Source of the DNA: Nematopogon swammerdamellus
Taxonomy: Eukaryota > Arthropoda > Insecta > Lepidoptera > Adelidae
Assembly (NCBI GenBank): GCA_946902875.1
Contig: OX336345.1
Coordinates: 4,123,395-4,187,394, forward strand
Length of the DNA: 64,000 bases
Direction: 5' to 3'
Shown here: positions 42,864-55,317 of the stretch, one piece after another
Layout: every line of letters begins with the position of its first letter
Numbering within the stretch: position 1 is the first letter of the stretch
Position numbers and translations under genes: made by a program
Notes under the pieces: model-generated
The model's database searches: none
Seen by the model: the letters and a program-made list of their open reading frames with translations, nothing else
Told to the model about the DNA's origin: nothing

Positions 42864-45237
42864 TGAAATATCACTGCAGCTTCTATTGTTATCAATTCAA
42901 ATTCTAAATTCATTAAAGTCCATCTAACATGTTCGTCGATTAATCCCACAGCGACATATCGCGCGAGTCCCCATTAATCCGTTTCCTTCAGACATTTTTT
43001 CCACGTCTCGGTCCAGCGCGATGGAGTTGTCCTCGCGATGACACATGCAGATAGGCGACTCACCTCTCGATTCGGATCTTCTGCGTACGCGCATCGAGTT
43101 TCGGCTCTCTTGATCCGATTGATTGACAAGACGCCTTTGTTTCGGAGGAGTCGCGCGTGTGTCAATGATAATGATAATGCATTCCGATTTGTGCGTAACT
43201 TAATGTTGAGAATGTAACGAGTAATTGCTTGAACAATTTAAATTGAATGAGTACATCCCTAATTTTAACTATAGTTAAATTTCAGCAAATACGAAGAAAA
43301 TCCAAAGAGGATAGTGGTGTATAAATGTACAATTCAACTAAAAAAAAAACAGATTCACTTTGTTGCAATATTGAATCATCCCAATATGCATAGAGCATAT
43401 TATGCATTGCATATATGCTCTACTGTCAACGATAAGGAAAAATAGATCCATATTGCTAGAATACAGCAAATTATTAAAATTAACGTCCAAATCATTTCAT
43501 ACTTGGCCACGGTAATAATAACCATAAAAATGCACTGATCTTCAATTACCAATTTTCATTAAAAGAGCAAGTGTATGGGTTTGATGAAGACAGTGCGCTG
43601 ATGGAGCAAGAGTGAAAGATGATTTAAGAAATCGCTCCGAGGTTTTTTCGAATAATGTACGCTCGGAGATAAAGTAATTTTCATGCGCCGAGTGCGATAG
43701 GGAGGTTAATCGACGGTTGACTTCGCCGCTGATGGATTTAACTTTAACAAGACGCGTCAGCGGCCACAAACAAATGAGCAAAAAGAGCCGACCGAGATGC
43801 CTGCCGGCGGCTGTTCGTCTGTTTTGCCGCCGCCACTAACCGCGCAGACATCCCGTCCTAAACTGGCACGGTGTAGAAAAACAACCTTTATGCCGAGCCA
43901 AAATAATTCAAATTCATAAAATCTTCGGACGCGTTCTAGAGCGTTCCATGAATTATTAAATATGCACCATGCGTCTTCGACATAAAGTGCATTTCACCCT
44001 GAGCGTACCATCAGATCGAACGTCCCAAGCGGAGGCGGTTCGGGCGTGCCCTTATTCTCACTTTATAGAGGCCGCGGAATGTGAGCTCGCCTTTAGGTTT
44101 TTGCGAAGTCGCGATTACAAGACAGCGATACGTGTCTGGCTTCATAAGTCGGCCAGCGGTGGAGTGTGCCCGCCATCGTCGGGTCGATCGCTTGCACCGG
44201 ACTCTGGAAACGGTTTTCTAAGCGAAGCGAATCAGCGTAAGCAGCAATATTTGCGATATCCGAATCACGCTGGACGCGGAGAATAACCGCTCGCATAAAT
44301 GAGACAGATTATAATAATAAACTGTTGATAGACAACTGCCCCGTTGAAGGCATACCGTCGGATTATCGAAAGGATCAACATGAACTTTCATTGCCGCCAC
44401 ACAGAAGGAGAGGAATCACGAACAGTGTAACTGATTATCACAGAAGCATCTCAAGCAACATAATATCTGTGTCTGCTTCTATCTTTAACGGTAGCGATAA
44501 ATCATTTGATGTCGACTTCTTGGAAAATCTGTTGAATTAAACGGTTTCTAATATGTAGTATACCCATACATAGTTTTGTACCTACATTCATCTTAAATTG
44601 TGTGCCATTTGAAAATGCATATTTTTTCGTCACACAACACCAACTCACATAAAAACACAAATGAACACGTCATAACCTGTGACGAAGAGGGAGCCCACTC
44701 AGCTGACTTACTATGCAAGACATCGAAGCTGATTTTCAGGGTCTCCCCTTATACTATCACTTCATTGTTCGTCTGTCTGTCTGTCTGTACGTCACAGCCT
44801 AAATGGATAGTTCTAGTAAATTTAAACTTTGTATGAAAATACATTATTTTATAACACACAAAGTTCAGGTAATACGTACGGTGAAAAAAATTTAAAGGTA
44901 ATGGTTGGGTCATAAAAAGAAAAGAAAATGTTATTGAGCATGTGGCATATCGCTAATAATCGCGCCCGGGTGTACTTGTGTGTGAAGGGTTTGTGACCTG
45001 TGTTTTTGTATGTGACGGGTGAACTCAAGAACGCATAAACCGATGTACATATAGTTTTCACTGATAAATCTGGCATGTCTCTGAATGGCTAAAGGCCGTT
45101 TTTGCCCAATGGTGCGCTCACGTGAAATTGGGTTTCCAATATTATTGAAGTAAACAACACATTTTTATTTTAGAATAGAATAAAAAGTAAAAGAATACTT
45201 ATATTGTTAAACACACAGTTGCGTTTAGGTGTAAACG
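42864..45237. other. Repeat-poor stretch without recognised genes
   Basis: Small open frames only (the longest, 105 codons at 43969-44286, has no domain). A GTCTGTCTGTCTGTC block at 44770 belongs to a short Helitron or repeat E fragment. Near 43380-43435 AT-rich palindromic words (GCATATTATGCATTGCATAT) occur. Confidence 0.3.
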
Positions 45238-45442
45238 ATATACTTTCTCGAAGAAAGGACGTCACTAAGGGCGAGACCGAGGGCCGAACTGCGTTCTATT
45301 AAACAATATAAGTACTTTATCCATAACAGCAAGTCAATAAGGGCGTGGCCGAAAGCCGACCTGCTTGCATTCAAACTATATAATTTCCCATAAATAGTAC
45401 GACACTAAGAGCGAGGCCGAAGGCCGAGCTGCGTTCTCTCAT
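45238..45442 (-). repeat. Three diverged 68-bp minisatellite units outside a Helitron
   Basis: GGGCGAGACCGAGGGCCGAA, GGGCGTGGCCGAAAGCCGAC and AGCGAGGCCGAAGGCCGAGC are spaced about 65 bp apart with ACTTTCTCGAAGAAA-like linkers. They are reverse-oriented copies of the unit at 34882. No terminal hairpin or CTAG is nearby. Confidence 0.75.
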
Positions 45443-46498
45443 AGATCTCTACTGGTAGTTAGTCTACTAAGCTACAAAGTGTATCTGCTAAAAACGATCC
45501 ATTTGGAAACAATTTTTAGCAGTATTTTTGCAATAACATCTCTCTATAACTCCCTTTTATTGAGTTACCTATCACTACTGAGAATATTCTCCGTCAAATT
45601 CATCTTTGTAATTATAGTTAGGTTCACCTATAAATGACGAAAGTTCATCATTGCCGAAGCCATAATGGCATGTCAAGAAACCACGGACGGTTAGTAGGTA
45701 CATTTTTCATGGTGCGTTTTAACGTTTGAAATGTTTACCTGTTATTTTATTTATTTTAATTAAATTTTTGCCTGCAGTTTTTGACAAATATTTTAATTGG
45801 CTGTATTTTTGCCGCGATAATTGCTGTATCGAATAACCTTTTAACGGCGATCACTCCTGTTAATAAATCATGCTCTACATAAGTACTACTTCGGATTAAG
45901 GAGTATGATGAATTTGTTTGAGTATTTTTCTTCGGCATTTTTATAGTTTTGACATTTTTATATTCACCACATTGAATCTTATGATGCCGTCACTAAAGTC
46001 GTATGTGGCATTGGACTCTAGAAGGTGATTTTAAATTTTAAATATTTTAATTTTTTAATAGTTCGTTACCTCTTAGTTACCTCCGAAGAAAATGTTCGAA
46101 ACCGTGAATAATTATCAGTGAATCATATTTTTTTTCATTGAAAATACCATCGTCGTCATGACTTTTTGAATGTTTATTGATTTCAGAAATCGAGAATTTA
46201 GAAGGTAAAATTTTCTGTGCACTTATTGCTACAAAGGAAGTTCACTTACTGTAGGTATCTGTGTTTCATGGTAAGTGGGTCAGAAAGTTCCTTAAAATAA
46301 AATGTCATTGGGTCGAAAGAATAAAATTTTTTTTTTACTGTGGGTCGTGGGAATGGGTCAGAACACCACGAGATCAAATTATAGCTACCCAATGAACATT
46401 ATAATTTAACCAGCAATGTGGAATCGTGCAAGTTGACAGAAAGCTTGCGTTACACTATAGAAGATCAACTGTTCGAAATTTTGGAGAGAATACGCCAT
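45443..46498. other. Unassigned, AT-rich
   Basis: No repeats, frames or RNA-like structures recognised in about 1 kb. Confidence 0.3.
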
Positions 46499-46572
46499 CG
46501 ACCCGGTGACGAAATTGGTAATGCGTTAGCGGTTCACGCCAGAGGTCCAGGTTCGAGTCCTGTTCGAGACGT
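46499..46572 (+). pseudogene. tRNA-Arg-like relic or SINE head
   Basis: GTCCAGGTTCGAGTCCTGTT is a near-perfect B box/T-arm, and GACGAAATTGGTAATGCGTT upstream resembles an A box and D-arm. The anticodon and acceptor stems do not pair, so this is a decayed tRNA or the head of a tRNA-derived SINE. A hAT MITE is inserted 30 bp downstream. Confidence 0.45.
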
Positions 46573-46610
46573 ATATTTTCTCTACGTATACTTTCGGCTT
46601 TGCATCTATC

Positions 46611-47005
46611 CATTGGCATATCTAGGGTTATTTTCCAGGGTGGGCCTGGCCCCTGAAAAGCGATGGCCGATGAAGCCGAAACCCGATGTACCTACGCAAC
46701 AAAAGTAGGTATTTTGAACTTGATGTGTTGAGCCGTATTTCGACTATTGATTTCAGAAAGTTTCTTTACCTAAATAAAATTAAACAAAAACAATTTTTTT
46801 AAAGTGTTTATTTTGATTACCTACCTGGATGGAAATGGAATTTTATGTTGATTCCTCAGCTGTAGATTATTTAAGTGTTTTTGTGTGAAATTATTTAAGT
46901 GCCCACCCTAGAATTTTGGGTTGGCAACCCAACATCCTGGGGTGGGCACGAGACACTTCTGGGGTGGGCCGTGCCCACCCGGCCCCCCCTCTATATACGC
47001 CAATG
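46611..47005. mobile_element. hAT-like MITE, 395 bp, 8-bp target duplication
   Basis: The ends CATTGGCATATCTAGGG and CTCTATATACGCCAATG are inverted with few mismatches. CATCTATC occurs exactly on both sides (46603-46610, 47006-47013). GGGTGGGC words are repeated near both ends (GGGTGGGCCTGGCCCC; GGGGTGGGCCGTGCCC). No transposase frame. Confidence 0.85.
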
Positions 47006-47013
47006 CATCTATC

Positions 47014-49317
47014 TTACTGTAAATATTAAGTAAGTACATGCTTAGTACTAACATATAAACTTATGCACTCTCACAGACGTTGGTTTTCGCAGACAGGTTG
47101 TTTTCATGGCTAAAGAGAATCAGGCTGCTCGCGTTAGGTACCACCAAAAACCACGCATTCCATATCCCATTTCGTATGGATAGAAAATCGTTGAACAATC
47201 TGCAGCGTGCGCATTTGTGAGGGTGGATTACACTAAGCCGCTTTTTGTTTTGGCTCCGTGCATCAGGCGTGGCGTGGCGTGCCCGCCGCGCTCCGACCGC
47301 AGCACTGCCTCTGCCTAATGCATACCGAATGAGGTTCTTGTTCGATCGGATTTGTCCGAAAATACACTGGAACGAGGTTTTCGGAACTTTGTGGCGTTTG
47401 CGGATTGACCGGCTTGTCGGTACTTACTTTTTTGTTTGATTTAGAAGGTTGATTGTATGTGCCTACTTTATTTTCGCACTTCTCCTTTCCTGACTGGAGT
47501 ATTTATTTATATTACATGCATAATCTAAACTCCCCTTTTCTTTTTCTCTTGTCATTCAGTTGATTGTGTTGCACAACAGTACCACTCACTGATTAATGTA
47601 CATAATATGTAAGTTTATTATATACATATATATGCGTATTAAAGTATATATGTAGTTTATCATCGAAGTTTATCATACATATTTCTTTACAGTCTAACGC
47701 ATTGCCATAAACTATTCTTGTTCGCCTGCGTGTATTTCTCCCACATCCCAAATGTTAGTTAGAATAGAATGCCTCGCGGCACTAAGGTCGCCTGTTGTGC
47801 TTAATTAGTATAAATTGGTGTTGAATAAAAAATAATATTCTTTATTCTTAGAATATATACATATACATAATTTAGCCTTACTTTAGCAGTCAAGCATTCA
47901 AATAGTTAGACAGAATTTGTATGGTAGGTAATTAAATAAAAATGTATCAAAATGGCGCAATTCCTTAATCTATAATTCCAAATATTTTCAAATTGCTACT
48001 TTTGTTTGTTTGTTTTGGCGCCTTAAGAAACCATATTTTAAATTGCAAAAAAAGTGGAAGCTGTTTTCGCAGCGTATTAATTAGTAAAATATTAATTGGA
48101 AAATTTTAAAATAAATTTTGCAAGTGTATCGTTAACTTTGGTGAAAATGGCTATAGGCAACATTGTAAAGTCTAGTATTTCGATGAAATTACAGATCAAC
48201 AGTTGCGTTACGGAACACTCGATGAGCGAGACCCGACTCGCACTTGACTGCATTTTTCTTAAGAAGTTCGATTACAAGAAGAAGAGTCGGCAAGCAGCTT
48301 CGCAGAGTATTTTATATTAACTTGATGTTGGATTTGTTTTATTCTAATATTTATGACATACCTATTCGAGTTACTGGGATAAAATACAATGTCAACTTCT
48401 TATCGGAGAATCAAAAGTTACGAGTATTAGCAATCGCGAAATTGAATATCGAAATGAGTTTGTTTGTTTCTTTGTTTAATACGCAAAGCATGTTCGCAAT
48501 AACAATTTAAGCTCAAAATGAAATGAAGATTAAATTAAATTTGATTCTTATGGCCATTTAATTTGCATATCGCTTTTATCTCCAGCCGACCGAGGCGCCC
48601 CCGCTGCACTTCTCAAATCTCGATCCGATATCAGTGAAGTACGAGCGATGAGCCGATCAACCGATGCACCCACGCTTCGATTCTAAAGAACAACACGATG
48701 AAAAAAAAACTTATTTTATCTGGACATCGCACGCGATCGCAATAAAACTGTCAGATGCTGTGCTGTCGATATGACAGATGTTATATCTCCATTAGAGGAG
48801 ATCGTCGTGACGGAGGCTTCGACGAAGGCAGAGGAGCCAGCAGGACGACTTGAGACGGGACTGTCGAAAAAACTGACGACGCTGCCGTGGAGCTAGCAAG
48901 CGGTGGGAATATAATGTGATCTTTTGTAGTTGACAAACTCTCAAGATCTCAGAAAAATATAAAAGAGAGTACTTACACTGGAAGATGTATCAAACTCTGC
49001 GTGTGACTTTATGCCACGTACAAACTGGTGCAATGTAACATTCTACACGTTTTACACCAGTCTGGACTTATCGCGCGAACGTACCGCACATTTACTGCGA
49101 ACATCCTGTGCTTTCCCATTTTGCCTCTTCCTGTTCATCCGTAAAAAGCGACAATTGATGGATCGCTCCGCGCACGACTTGTAATGGTCGTAGCGTGCGC
49201 GACAAAGGCACGGTTCATGCGCACAAGATGTCCAAACTATAAGAATTTGTTAGGACGTGTGTTATCTTGCATCGCATTGTATATTACACGTTACACTGCA
49301 CCAGTCTGTACGCAGCA
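47014..49317. other. Mostly unassigned; repeat E end at about 48205-48250
   Basis: CGGAACACTCGATGAGCGAG and ACCCGACTCGCACTTGAC at 48210-48248 are the 3' end of repeat E. The rest has small frames only; one at 48771-48896 is listed separately. Confidence 0.3.
48771..48896 (+). CDS. Short open frame (41 aa), speculative
   Basis: ATG at 48771 opens MTDVISPLEEIVVTEASTKA, continues with an acidic-to-basic stretch and ends LTTLPWS before TAG. It is rich in Glu, Thr and Lys and GC-richer than its flanks. No family is recognised, and no splice sites or upstream promoter are evident. It could be an exon part, a micropeptide or chance; I favour chance. Confidence 0.15.
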   Translation: MTDVISPLEEIVVTEASTKAEEPAGRLETGLSKKLTTLPWS

Positions 49318-49400
49318 TCACACACCGGCCGGCCTTATCTGGCCGTTATGGCATTTCCAACCTCCCCAAAGCGAATGCTCATGGTCAACATTATGAATGG
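49318..49400 (+). mobile_element. Jockey/CR1-type LINE 3' tail, strongly diverged
   Basis: The plus frame reads LSGRYGISNLPKANAHGQH, aligning with LSGRHGIRNPRASQNVHGHR of the intact copies. Nucleotide divergence is high, so it is an old insertion. Confidence 0.5.
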
Positions 49401-51717
49401 GAAATTACACTTATGAATGAGTGGAACAGAGACCCATGTCGCGCATAGTGGATTTAAAAATAAATCGACAATAAAATCAAGACGATAAATGTTCAGAATA
49501 TTTTCCTCAAATCCAAAAGTGTAAAACAAATTCATAATGTAACTGATCCCAATTTTGTAAAACGTGAGTTTGACAATAACAATGCTGTGATAGTAGGACT
49601 TGAGCATTGATGGCTCCACAACCGGCTGCCAAATCGTTCGCTCAACACTCGCTCATAAATTAAGAGCCCTCATATTTATATATCAACGAACAAGAATATA
49701 AAATGCCAAGCAACAGAGCGTACCTCCGCAGTCTGCAGGTCGCGCTCTGTAATCATCCGCTTTATCCTTCAACTATATTTCGCTCGGCAGTTTTATTAAA
49801 TGAGCTCCCGCTAAATTTTCGCCGTTTATTTTCGAACGACGTCATTAATTACGTCCAATTGATAGAATATCGCACCCGATGAATGTTCCGCAAAAGTGCA
49901 GTCAGCCGTTCACCGATAGCGTTGCCGTTTTGCAGAGCGCTGCGCTGCTTACGTTTTGGCCTCTGGATGAGCTGAGTTTAAATTCAAATTTTCCAATTAC
50001 GTATTATGACTTCAAAGCTTCTATCTTAATGTTAAAGCGAGCGCTCTCTAAAATTGCTGTGGTACAGACCGTTTCTGATCACTGAAGCAAGCCCAGATTG
50101 GATGACAGTAATCGTTTGATCACACTACTTGGACATTTCCATGCGTAATCGTGACGGTCTTCCGAACCTCTCTCTAATTAAAGCCGTCATCATAACTGCG
50201 ACGGCAGACGGTGGTGCTATTGCCGTATGTACGCTTCACAGCGCCGACACAGAGCGAATCAAATCACGAGAACAGCTCTCGAGGCACAGAGAAGAGTCCA
50301 TTAAGAGGTAAGATCAACAAGCTTCTCGATGCTAATGGGCCCTCTCCACGTCAAAGGGTTAATGATGTCGAAGTGAGCACGGCCTGTCCGAATAATGGGC
50401 CTCCTTGTAATCCGCTCGCAGGCTATTTGTCGTCCGACCGTATTCCGGCTGACGACCGGACCCTAGCCTGGTCACCAGTCGGGATCCACATGCGGGCCAG
50501 ATTGTTGGAATTGCTGTTGCATATGTTGAAATTGAACTATGTAATAGCCATAATGGTTGTGTTGACTGTTCTCTTCAGTAGGTATACTGTCACGTTGCGA
50601 GTTTAAAATATACATATTATTCCAAACTGGGATCGGGAATGAAATCGAATTGTGATTTATTATTTCCTTATTTAAAATTTTTATTAGGAAAATTTCTGAC
50701 ACCTGTCGACTGGGCCAGAGCTGTTCCTGTGGCTGATTGGAGATTATCGACCGAAGCGGAGCCAAGAAGATGTACTCTGTGCCGTTGCGCTCATGCACCA
50801 ATTTAACCAAATCGCAGTGTTGTACTGGTAAATTGATTGAGATTCCACTACATCACTTTTCTTCTTTTTCCTTCTCACACTTTACACATTCTTATAGGTA
50901 TGCCTTCTATATTTGTTTTATCTCTGTTTTCCCTCACCGTTGCTGCTGTACATGGCGGCGAGAGACCTGGTTTGAGCTGGCTGTTTCTCTGTTCTAGTTT
51001 AATTTGGGAAGTTCTACGGCTGCTGAAGATCGTGTGTACGAGCTGCTAGGTAAGAGTAGGCCGCCATTGCCTCCTTGTCTTAGCAATCCTGCTTCCTTTT
51101 CTTAGCGGCTTCTGTGAGGGTGGAACAAGACGTGAAGAACGAGCGAACAACGGGAGGCTTTGATGAGGAGACAACATGATCGAAAGTTATCCAAGCATGC
51201 TGCACTTGGATGCTGGACCTGCTGTTGCGTCTGCGGATGTCTCGGGAAGACGGAGTTTTCTATTCAGTGTTATGACAAAACGAACAAATACTGAATATTG
51301 CATGGATCCCGTGAGGAGTAGGCGCCGACACAAATTCGTCAAACCCTCGTCAAGATGGACCCTGATTAGCGCGTATCAGCCGCGCCGATGGTAATTAATT
51401 TTTCAAAATGGCGGCAGAGTGTTTTATTGACCCGAGAGGTTAAACTTTGTACATTAATAATGTGAAGGATCAAACGGCGAGGTCGGAGTGAGGTTTTCAC
51501 GGCGGGTAGTGTGTCTTCTTGGCGGGATGCTAGTTGGAATAAATAACGCGGATAGATTCGTTCCTGGCTTACATAGGTGGGCCTGGGGACTATGACTAGA
51601 CTTTTGAGTTTTCGACAGGTAACAGAAACAACAAAATGTCACACAAACTACTTTCATCCAAGCACGCACAAACAAAAATTACCCAGTACATCACATAGTA
51701 CACTTTTATGAATACAA
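49401..51717. other. Repeat-poor stretch; one coding-like block on the minus strand
   Basis: No transposons recognised. GC- and ATTA-containing non-coding words lie at 49640-49900 (CGACGTCATTAATTACGTCC). The minus strand at about 50572-50472 reads HNHYGYYIVQFQHMQQQFQQ and ends GPHVDPDW before a stop. That is a glutamine-rich, protein-like sequence that could be a terminal exon, but I find no strong acceptor. Confidence 0.3.
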
Positions 51718-51845
51718 TACCTTTAACAGGCCTTCGGGCTCGTCCAACATTGCCTACTTCCTTCGAGACAGTATATCGTTTGGCTGAACGCAGCTCGGCC
51801 TTCGGTCTCGCACCCTCAGGGAAATGCTTTCTTCGAGAAAACATG
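51718..51845 (+). repeat. Two diverged 68-bp minisatellite units
   Basis: CAGGCCTTCGGGCTCGTCC, then CTGAACGCAGCTCGGCCTTC, GGTCTCGCACCCTCAGGG and GCTTTCTTCGAGAA. Direct orientation, no Helitron ends. Confidence 0.7.
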
Positions 51846-51867
51846 CTTAATTACATATATAAATCTG

Positions 51868-52047
51868 TTTTTTTTAATGGAAACTGACACGGTTGGCTAC
51901 ATCACCTACAACATCCGTGATGTGAGCTCATAACACCGGGTGAACTTGGTGCCACGTCAGTGCTTCCCTTCGGTCGTGCCGGCTACACTGAACTGGACGG
52001 AAAACACAAACTATTTACATAGCCGTTTCGACCGACCTTCCATTCAG
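51868..52047 (-). mobile_element. SINE tail 1, truncated
   Basis: TGGAAACTGACACGGTTGGC to ACCGACCTTCCATTCAG, reverse oriented. It stops exactly where the next SINE's T-run begins, so the two copies are head-to-tail neighbours. Confidence 0.85.
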
Positions 52048-52368
52048 TTTTTTTTTTTTATCGAAACTTACACGGTTTGCTAAATCACCTACAACATCCG
52101 TGATGTCAGCCCATAACACCGGGTGAACTTGGTGCCACGTCAGTGCTTCCCTTCGGTCGTGCCGGCTACACTGAACTGGACGGAAAACACAAACTATTTA
52201 CATAGCCGTTTCGACCGACCTTCCATTCAGTGCGGTGGTACCAACCCGGGCGGGTTAAACCCTACCACCTAGTAATATAAGAAGGGAGTCATATCCCTTA
52301 GTCGCCTTTTACGACATACACGGGGAGAGATGCAGTGGGGCTATTCTTTTAAAGTACCGGCCCCACAC
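52048..52368 (-). mobile_element. SINE-C, complete copy
   Basis: The minus strand begins GTGTGGGGCCGGTACTTTAA, AATAGCCCCACTGCATCTCT, CCCCGTGTATGTCGTAAAAG, GCGACTAAGGGATATGACTC, then the shared block and tail 1 with an A-run of 12. Nearly identical in layout to 22439-22748. Confidence 0.9.
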
Positions 52369-52611
52369 GGTGCGGTAAATAAGCTATAATGGCCTGGAGG
52401 GCACTTCGTTTACGCAATGTTACACGTTCCACATAAATAAAATTCATTATCAATACTTTTACAAATGAAGTACCTAACCGAATCTGAAAAGACACTTTTG
52501 TCAGTACCCTTGAAATGCGTTCGTATTTATGTCGACCGACAAATCATATATTACTAATTCACTTGGATTCATCTCGCACGTACGATTCTCATCAAACATT
52601 ATTTATGCCTT

Positions 52612-52748
52612 CATCATCATCATCATCATCATCAGCCTGTATCGGTCCACTGCTTGACATAGGCCTCTCCCAAGGCACGCCACCACACGCGGTCTTCCGC
52701 TCTTCTCATCCATCCACTCCCGGCTACCTTTTTTAGCCTTACGATGCC
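52612..52748 (-). mobile_element. 5'-truncated RTE-type LINE, 12-bp target duplication
   Basis: The minus strand encodes KVAGSGWMRRAEDRVWWRA, then LGEAYV and a stop after a WTDTG-like end, followed by GATGATGATG repeats. This is the C-terminus and tail of RTE elements. TATTTATGCCTT is exactly repeated on both sides (52600-52611, 52749-52760). Confidence 0.85.
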
Positions 52749-52760
52749 TATTTATGCCTT

Positions 52761-54394
52761 ATTGATCTTTATATTCTTTATATCTTCTTCCTTCTGATAA
52801 ATACTAATGATACTTTTCCTACTTCAGCTGTATTAAAATACTCACCCGTAATGATATTATCCCGAGGTAATAGTCGCCGCCCGCGCCCGCGCTACGTATC
52901 TGCGTACATCGTTAGTATTATCACAGCCTTCGGCATTATCAGTTCTGGCTCCTCTTCAACTGCGAGGTGACATACGAACATGACGTCTCGAGCCTTAACT
53001 CATATTAAAATACTTAATTAATACCTCACACGCCATCTGACGTCTATCGACAACGAACCATTATTGACGATAGATCGATCTTCTGTTCATACGACTTATT
53101 GCATGCAATTTACAATGTTCTATCGATAATATCCAATATGCTAATGGAAATAATTTTAATTCCGTGAGACTATTGAGCATGCAGGGAATACTTAGATTAA
53201 TTTATTCGATATGAACTCTCTGTTTAAAATTTTCATAATTTAGCATTTTTCAAATCAATAAAACTCAAATGACAGCGTTTCGAAATTGATGCATGTGAAG
53301 CATGGCATGCATGTATATTTATTTGTGTACTATTTATCATATTATTTTATTTGAATAGAATGTACTTACACGTATTATTAATAAAACATGTTGTTATTAT
53401 TAATTATTTTATTTTAAATTCTCACTCAAGTCTTTTTTCTGACATTTCACTATATTACTGGACTCTCAAAAATCTAAAATTTTACTAAAAGAAATATATC
53501 TAAGGCATAAGTCCGCGTTTGGACCTCATGTAAGTTTTATATTGTCCTATTGTGTCTGCAAAAGGTTTTTGGAGCATTTAAGTATTTTCCATCTATTTAT
53601 CTATCTATCCAAAACTTCGGCTCACGAATACTTAAATGTATTGTCTCGAGAAAATACTGTTTTACAATAAGCAAGCACCTCTTGAATAAATAAAAGCACA
53701 GTCAAACCACCACGCGTTGGTCGACGTCGCACGTCGACATACCCTGCAGTCGACCTTACATACGAATATCGACCCACCCCGGCTGTGGCCTCAAAAGATC
53801 GAAGGGTCCTTAAGTAATGAGGCGTATTAAGATAAGAAACGACTCGAGGATAAGTCTGCGCCTCCAGACACGGGCCGCGGTGAAGCAGTCGCGAATGTAC
53901 ACGCATGATGGATTGGCGGCTCGGTAATCTGGTGATTAAACGGTGGGCGTACGTGTCGCTTCTTATTTTATATCGCCGTTGATTTGGGACTGGTGCAGTT
54001 GTCAAAATGTATATATCGTTTCTTTTATCGTCTTCCATTTATGTTACTGCCTTCTTTGTTCTTACTCTTATGTTCTTATCTTGTATATTGTTCTATCGTT
54101 TCATATACTTTTACTCTTCTTCTTCTTCTATTATATTTCCTGTCTTCCTCTTCGTATTATCATTCGTTGATCTTATTCGTTCATCTATTTATTCTCATGA
54201 AATTAAGTATTTAAGCGGCGAATCCAGCTATGTGGACCTTGTACGGATTAACTCTGCATATCTGCCACAAGATTAATGATAAATGTTTGACTTTGACTAT
54301 ACAATTCAAATTTTCACGAACGTCGTGAAAAGTGCTGAGTGGAACTTTTGCTCGTCCCAACTTATCTCTCGTTCCAACCTATCGCTCCATACTA
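52761..54394. other. No recognised feature
   Basis: AT-rich. The 138-codon minus frame at 54038-53622 and the overlapping leucine/serine-rich plus frames at 53943-54276 (pyrimidine-rich DNA) show no domain. Tandem hydrophobic frames over TCTTCTTCTTC sequence are expected by composition. Confidence 0.3.
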
Positions 54395-54575
54395 TCTCCG
54401 CAGCATTCGTCGCAGAGAAACTAAACACCATATTTTTGTAGAAATTGGGCTTTTGGGGGCCCATCGTTTTTCAAAATCGGTGAGTGTGTTTCCAGGTACT
54501 TTCAACGTGGAAGTCTTCAAAAGTCATGGCGGTTCTATAGTTCGCAATACTGTTAGTAAAAGCCACCCATATTGG
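54395..54575 (+). mobile_element. Jockey/CR1-type LINE C-terminal remnant, old
   Basis: The plus frame reads RRRETKHHIFVEIGLLGAHR then FSKSVSVFPGTFNVEVFKSH. This aligns with RRTRSEHPYVVDTQLLRTHR ... FSKSF ... VFP-T-N---FK of the family. The WNxLP motif is lost. Confidence 0.45.
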
Positions 54576-55317
54576 CTTTCTTTAAAAAAATGCTAATAGT
54601 GTTTTACATAATCCGATATGTTCGGCTGAAACATGCGACAGCACACACTCCGACCAGCCAGTATTACCTGCGAAAAGGTGAGACTTCCGATTTGGATGTC
54701 ATGTTCTTTTTGTAAGACAAAAATTTGCCTATTAACTTTATTGTACCGTTGCCTCAGTGATAAATTAAACGAGAGCAGACATTTATATTCATAGTTATTC
54801 GATTCGAAAAAAAACAGAGAACGCTTCGCGAGTAAGATTCTGTTATCGACGGGCATGTGCGGTGATTTCGTTTAGTTTTGTATACTCTTACGTATACATA
54901 AATCAGAGACGCTGTAGGGGATATTTCGCGAGGTATCCGAATGGCCTGCTTACCGCGGCGTGTGTATTTTATCGTCTAGTGCAAATCTTCGTTATCTTGA
55001 CAGTCTCCGCACGTGGAATTTTCTCGGTGAAATATTAATGTTGTTGGTAGCGGCCGAGCGGGGAGCGTGCCGCGGATACTTATACGAATTATATTAGTAT
55101 GTAATAGCGGAGGTGCGTATATTTGAATAATGCCTACATTTGCTTCGGCAGTTAGTAGCAGATTACTACTGCGACGTCTTTATTATGGAGATAGTTAAAC
55201 GCTTGCCAAATCGATCGCGCGCGCCAGGTTTATACTATGATGTCTTCGATGCTCCAACAATGGCCTTAGTTGTCTTTTGTGTATTTGATGGTAGACGTAT
55301 ATGCGATTTATTAAAAT
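54576..55317. other. No recognised feature
   Basis: Mixed composition, no repeat or gene identified. Confidence 0.3.

Noticed and set aside
53943..54276. Hydrophobic Leu/Ser/Phe-rich plus-strand frames as membrane proteins
   Set aside because: Three overlapping frames are all hydrophobic because the DNA is T/C-rich; no start context or domain supports one.
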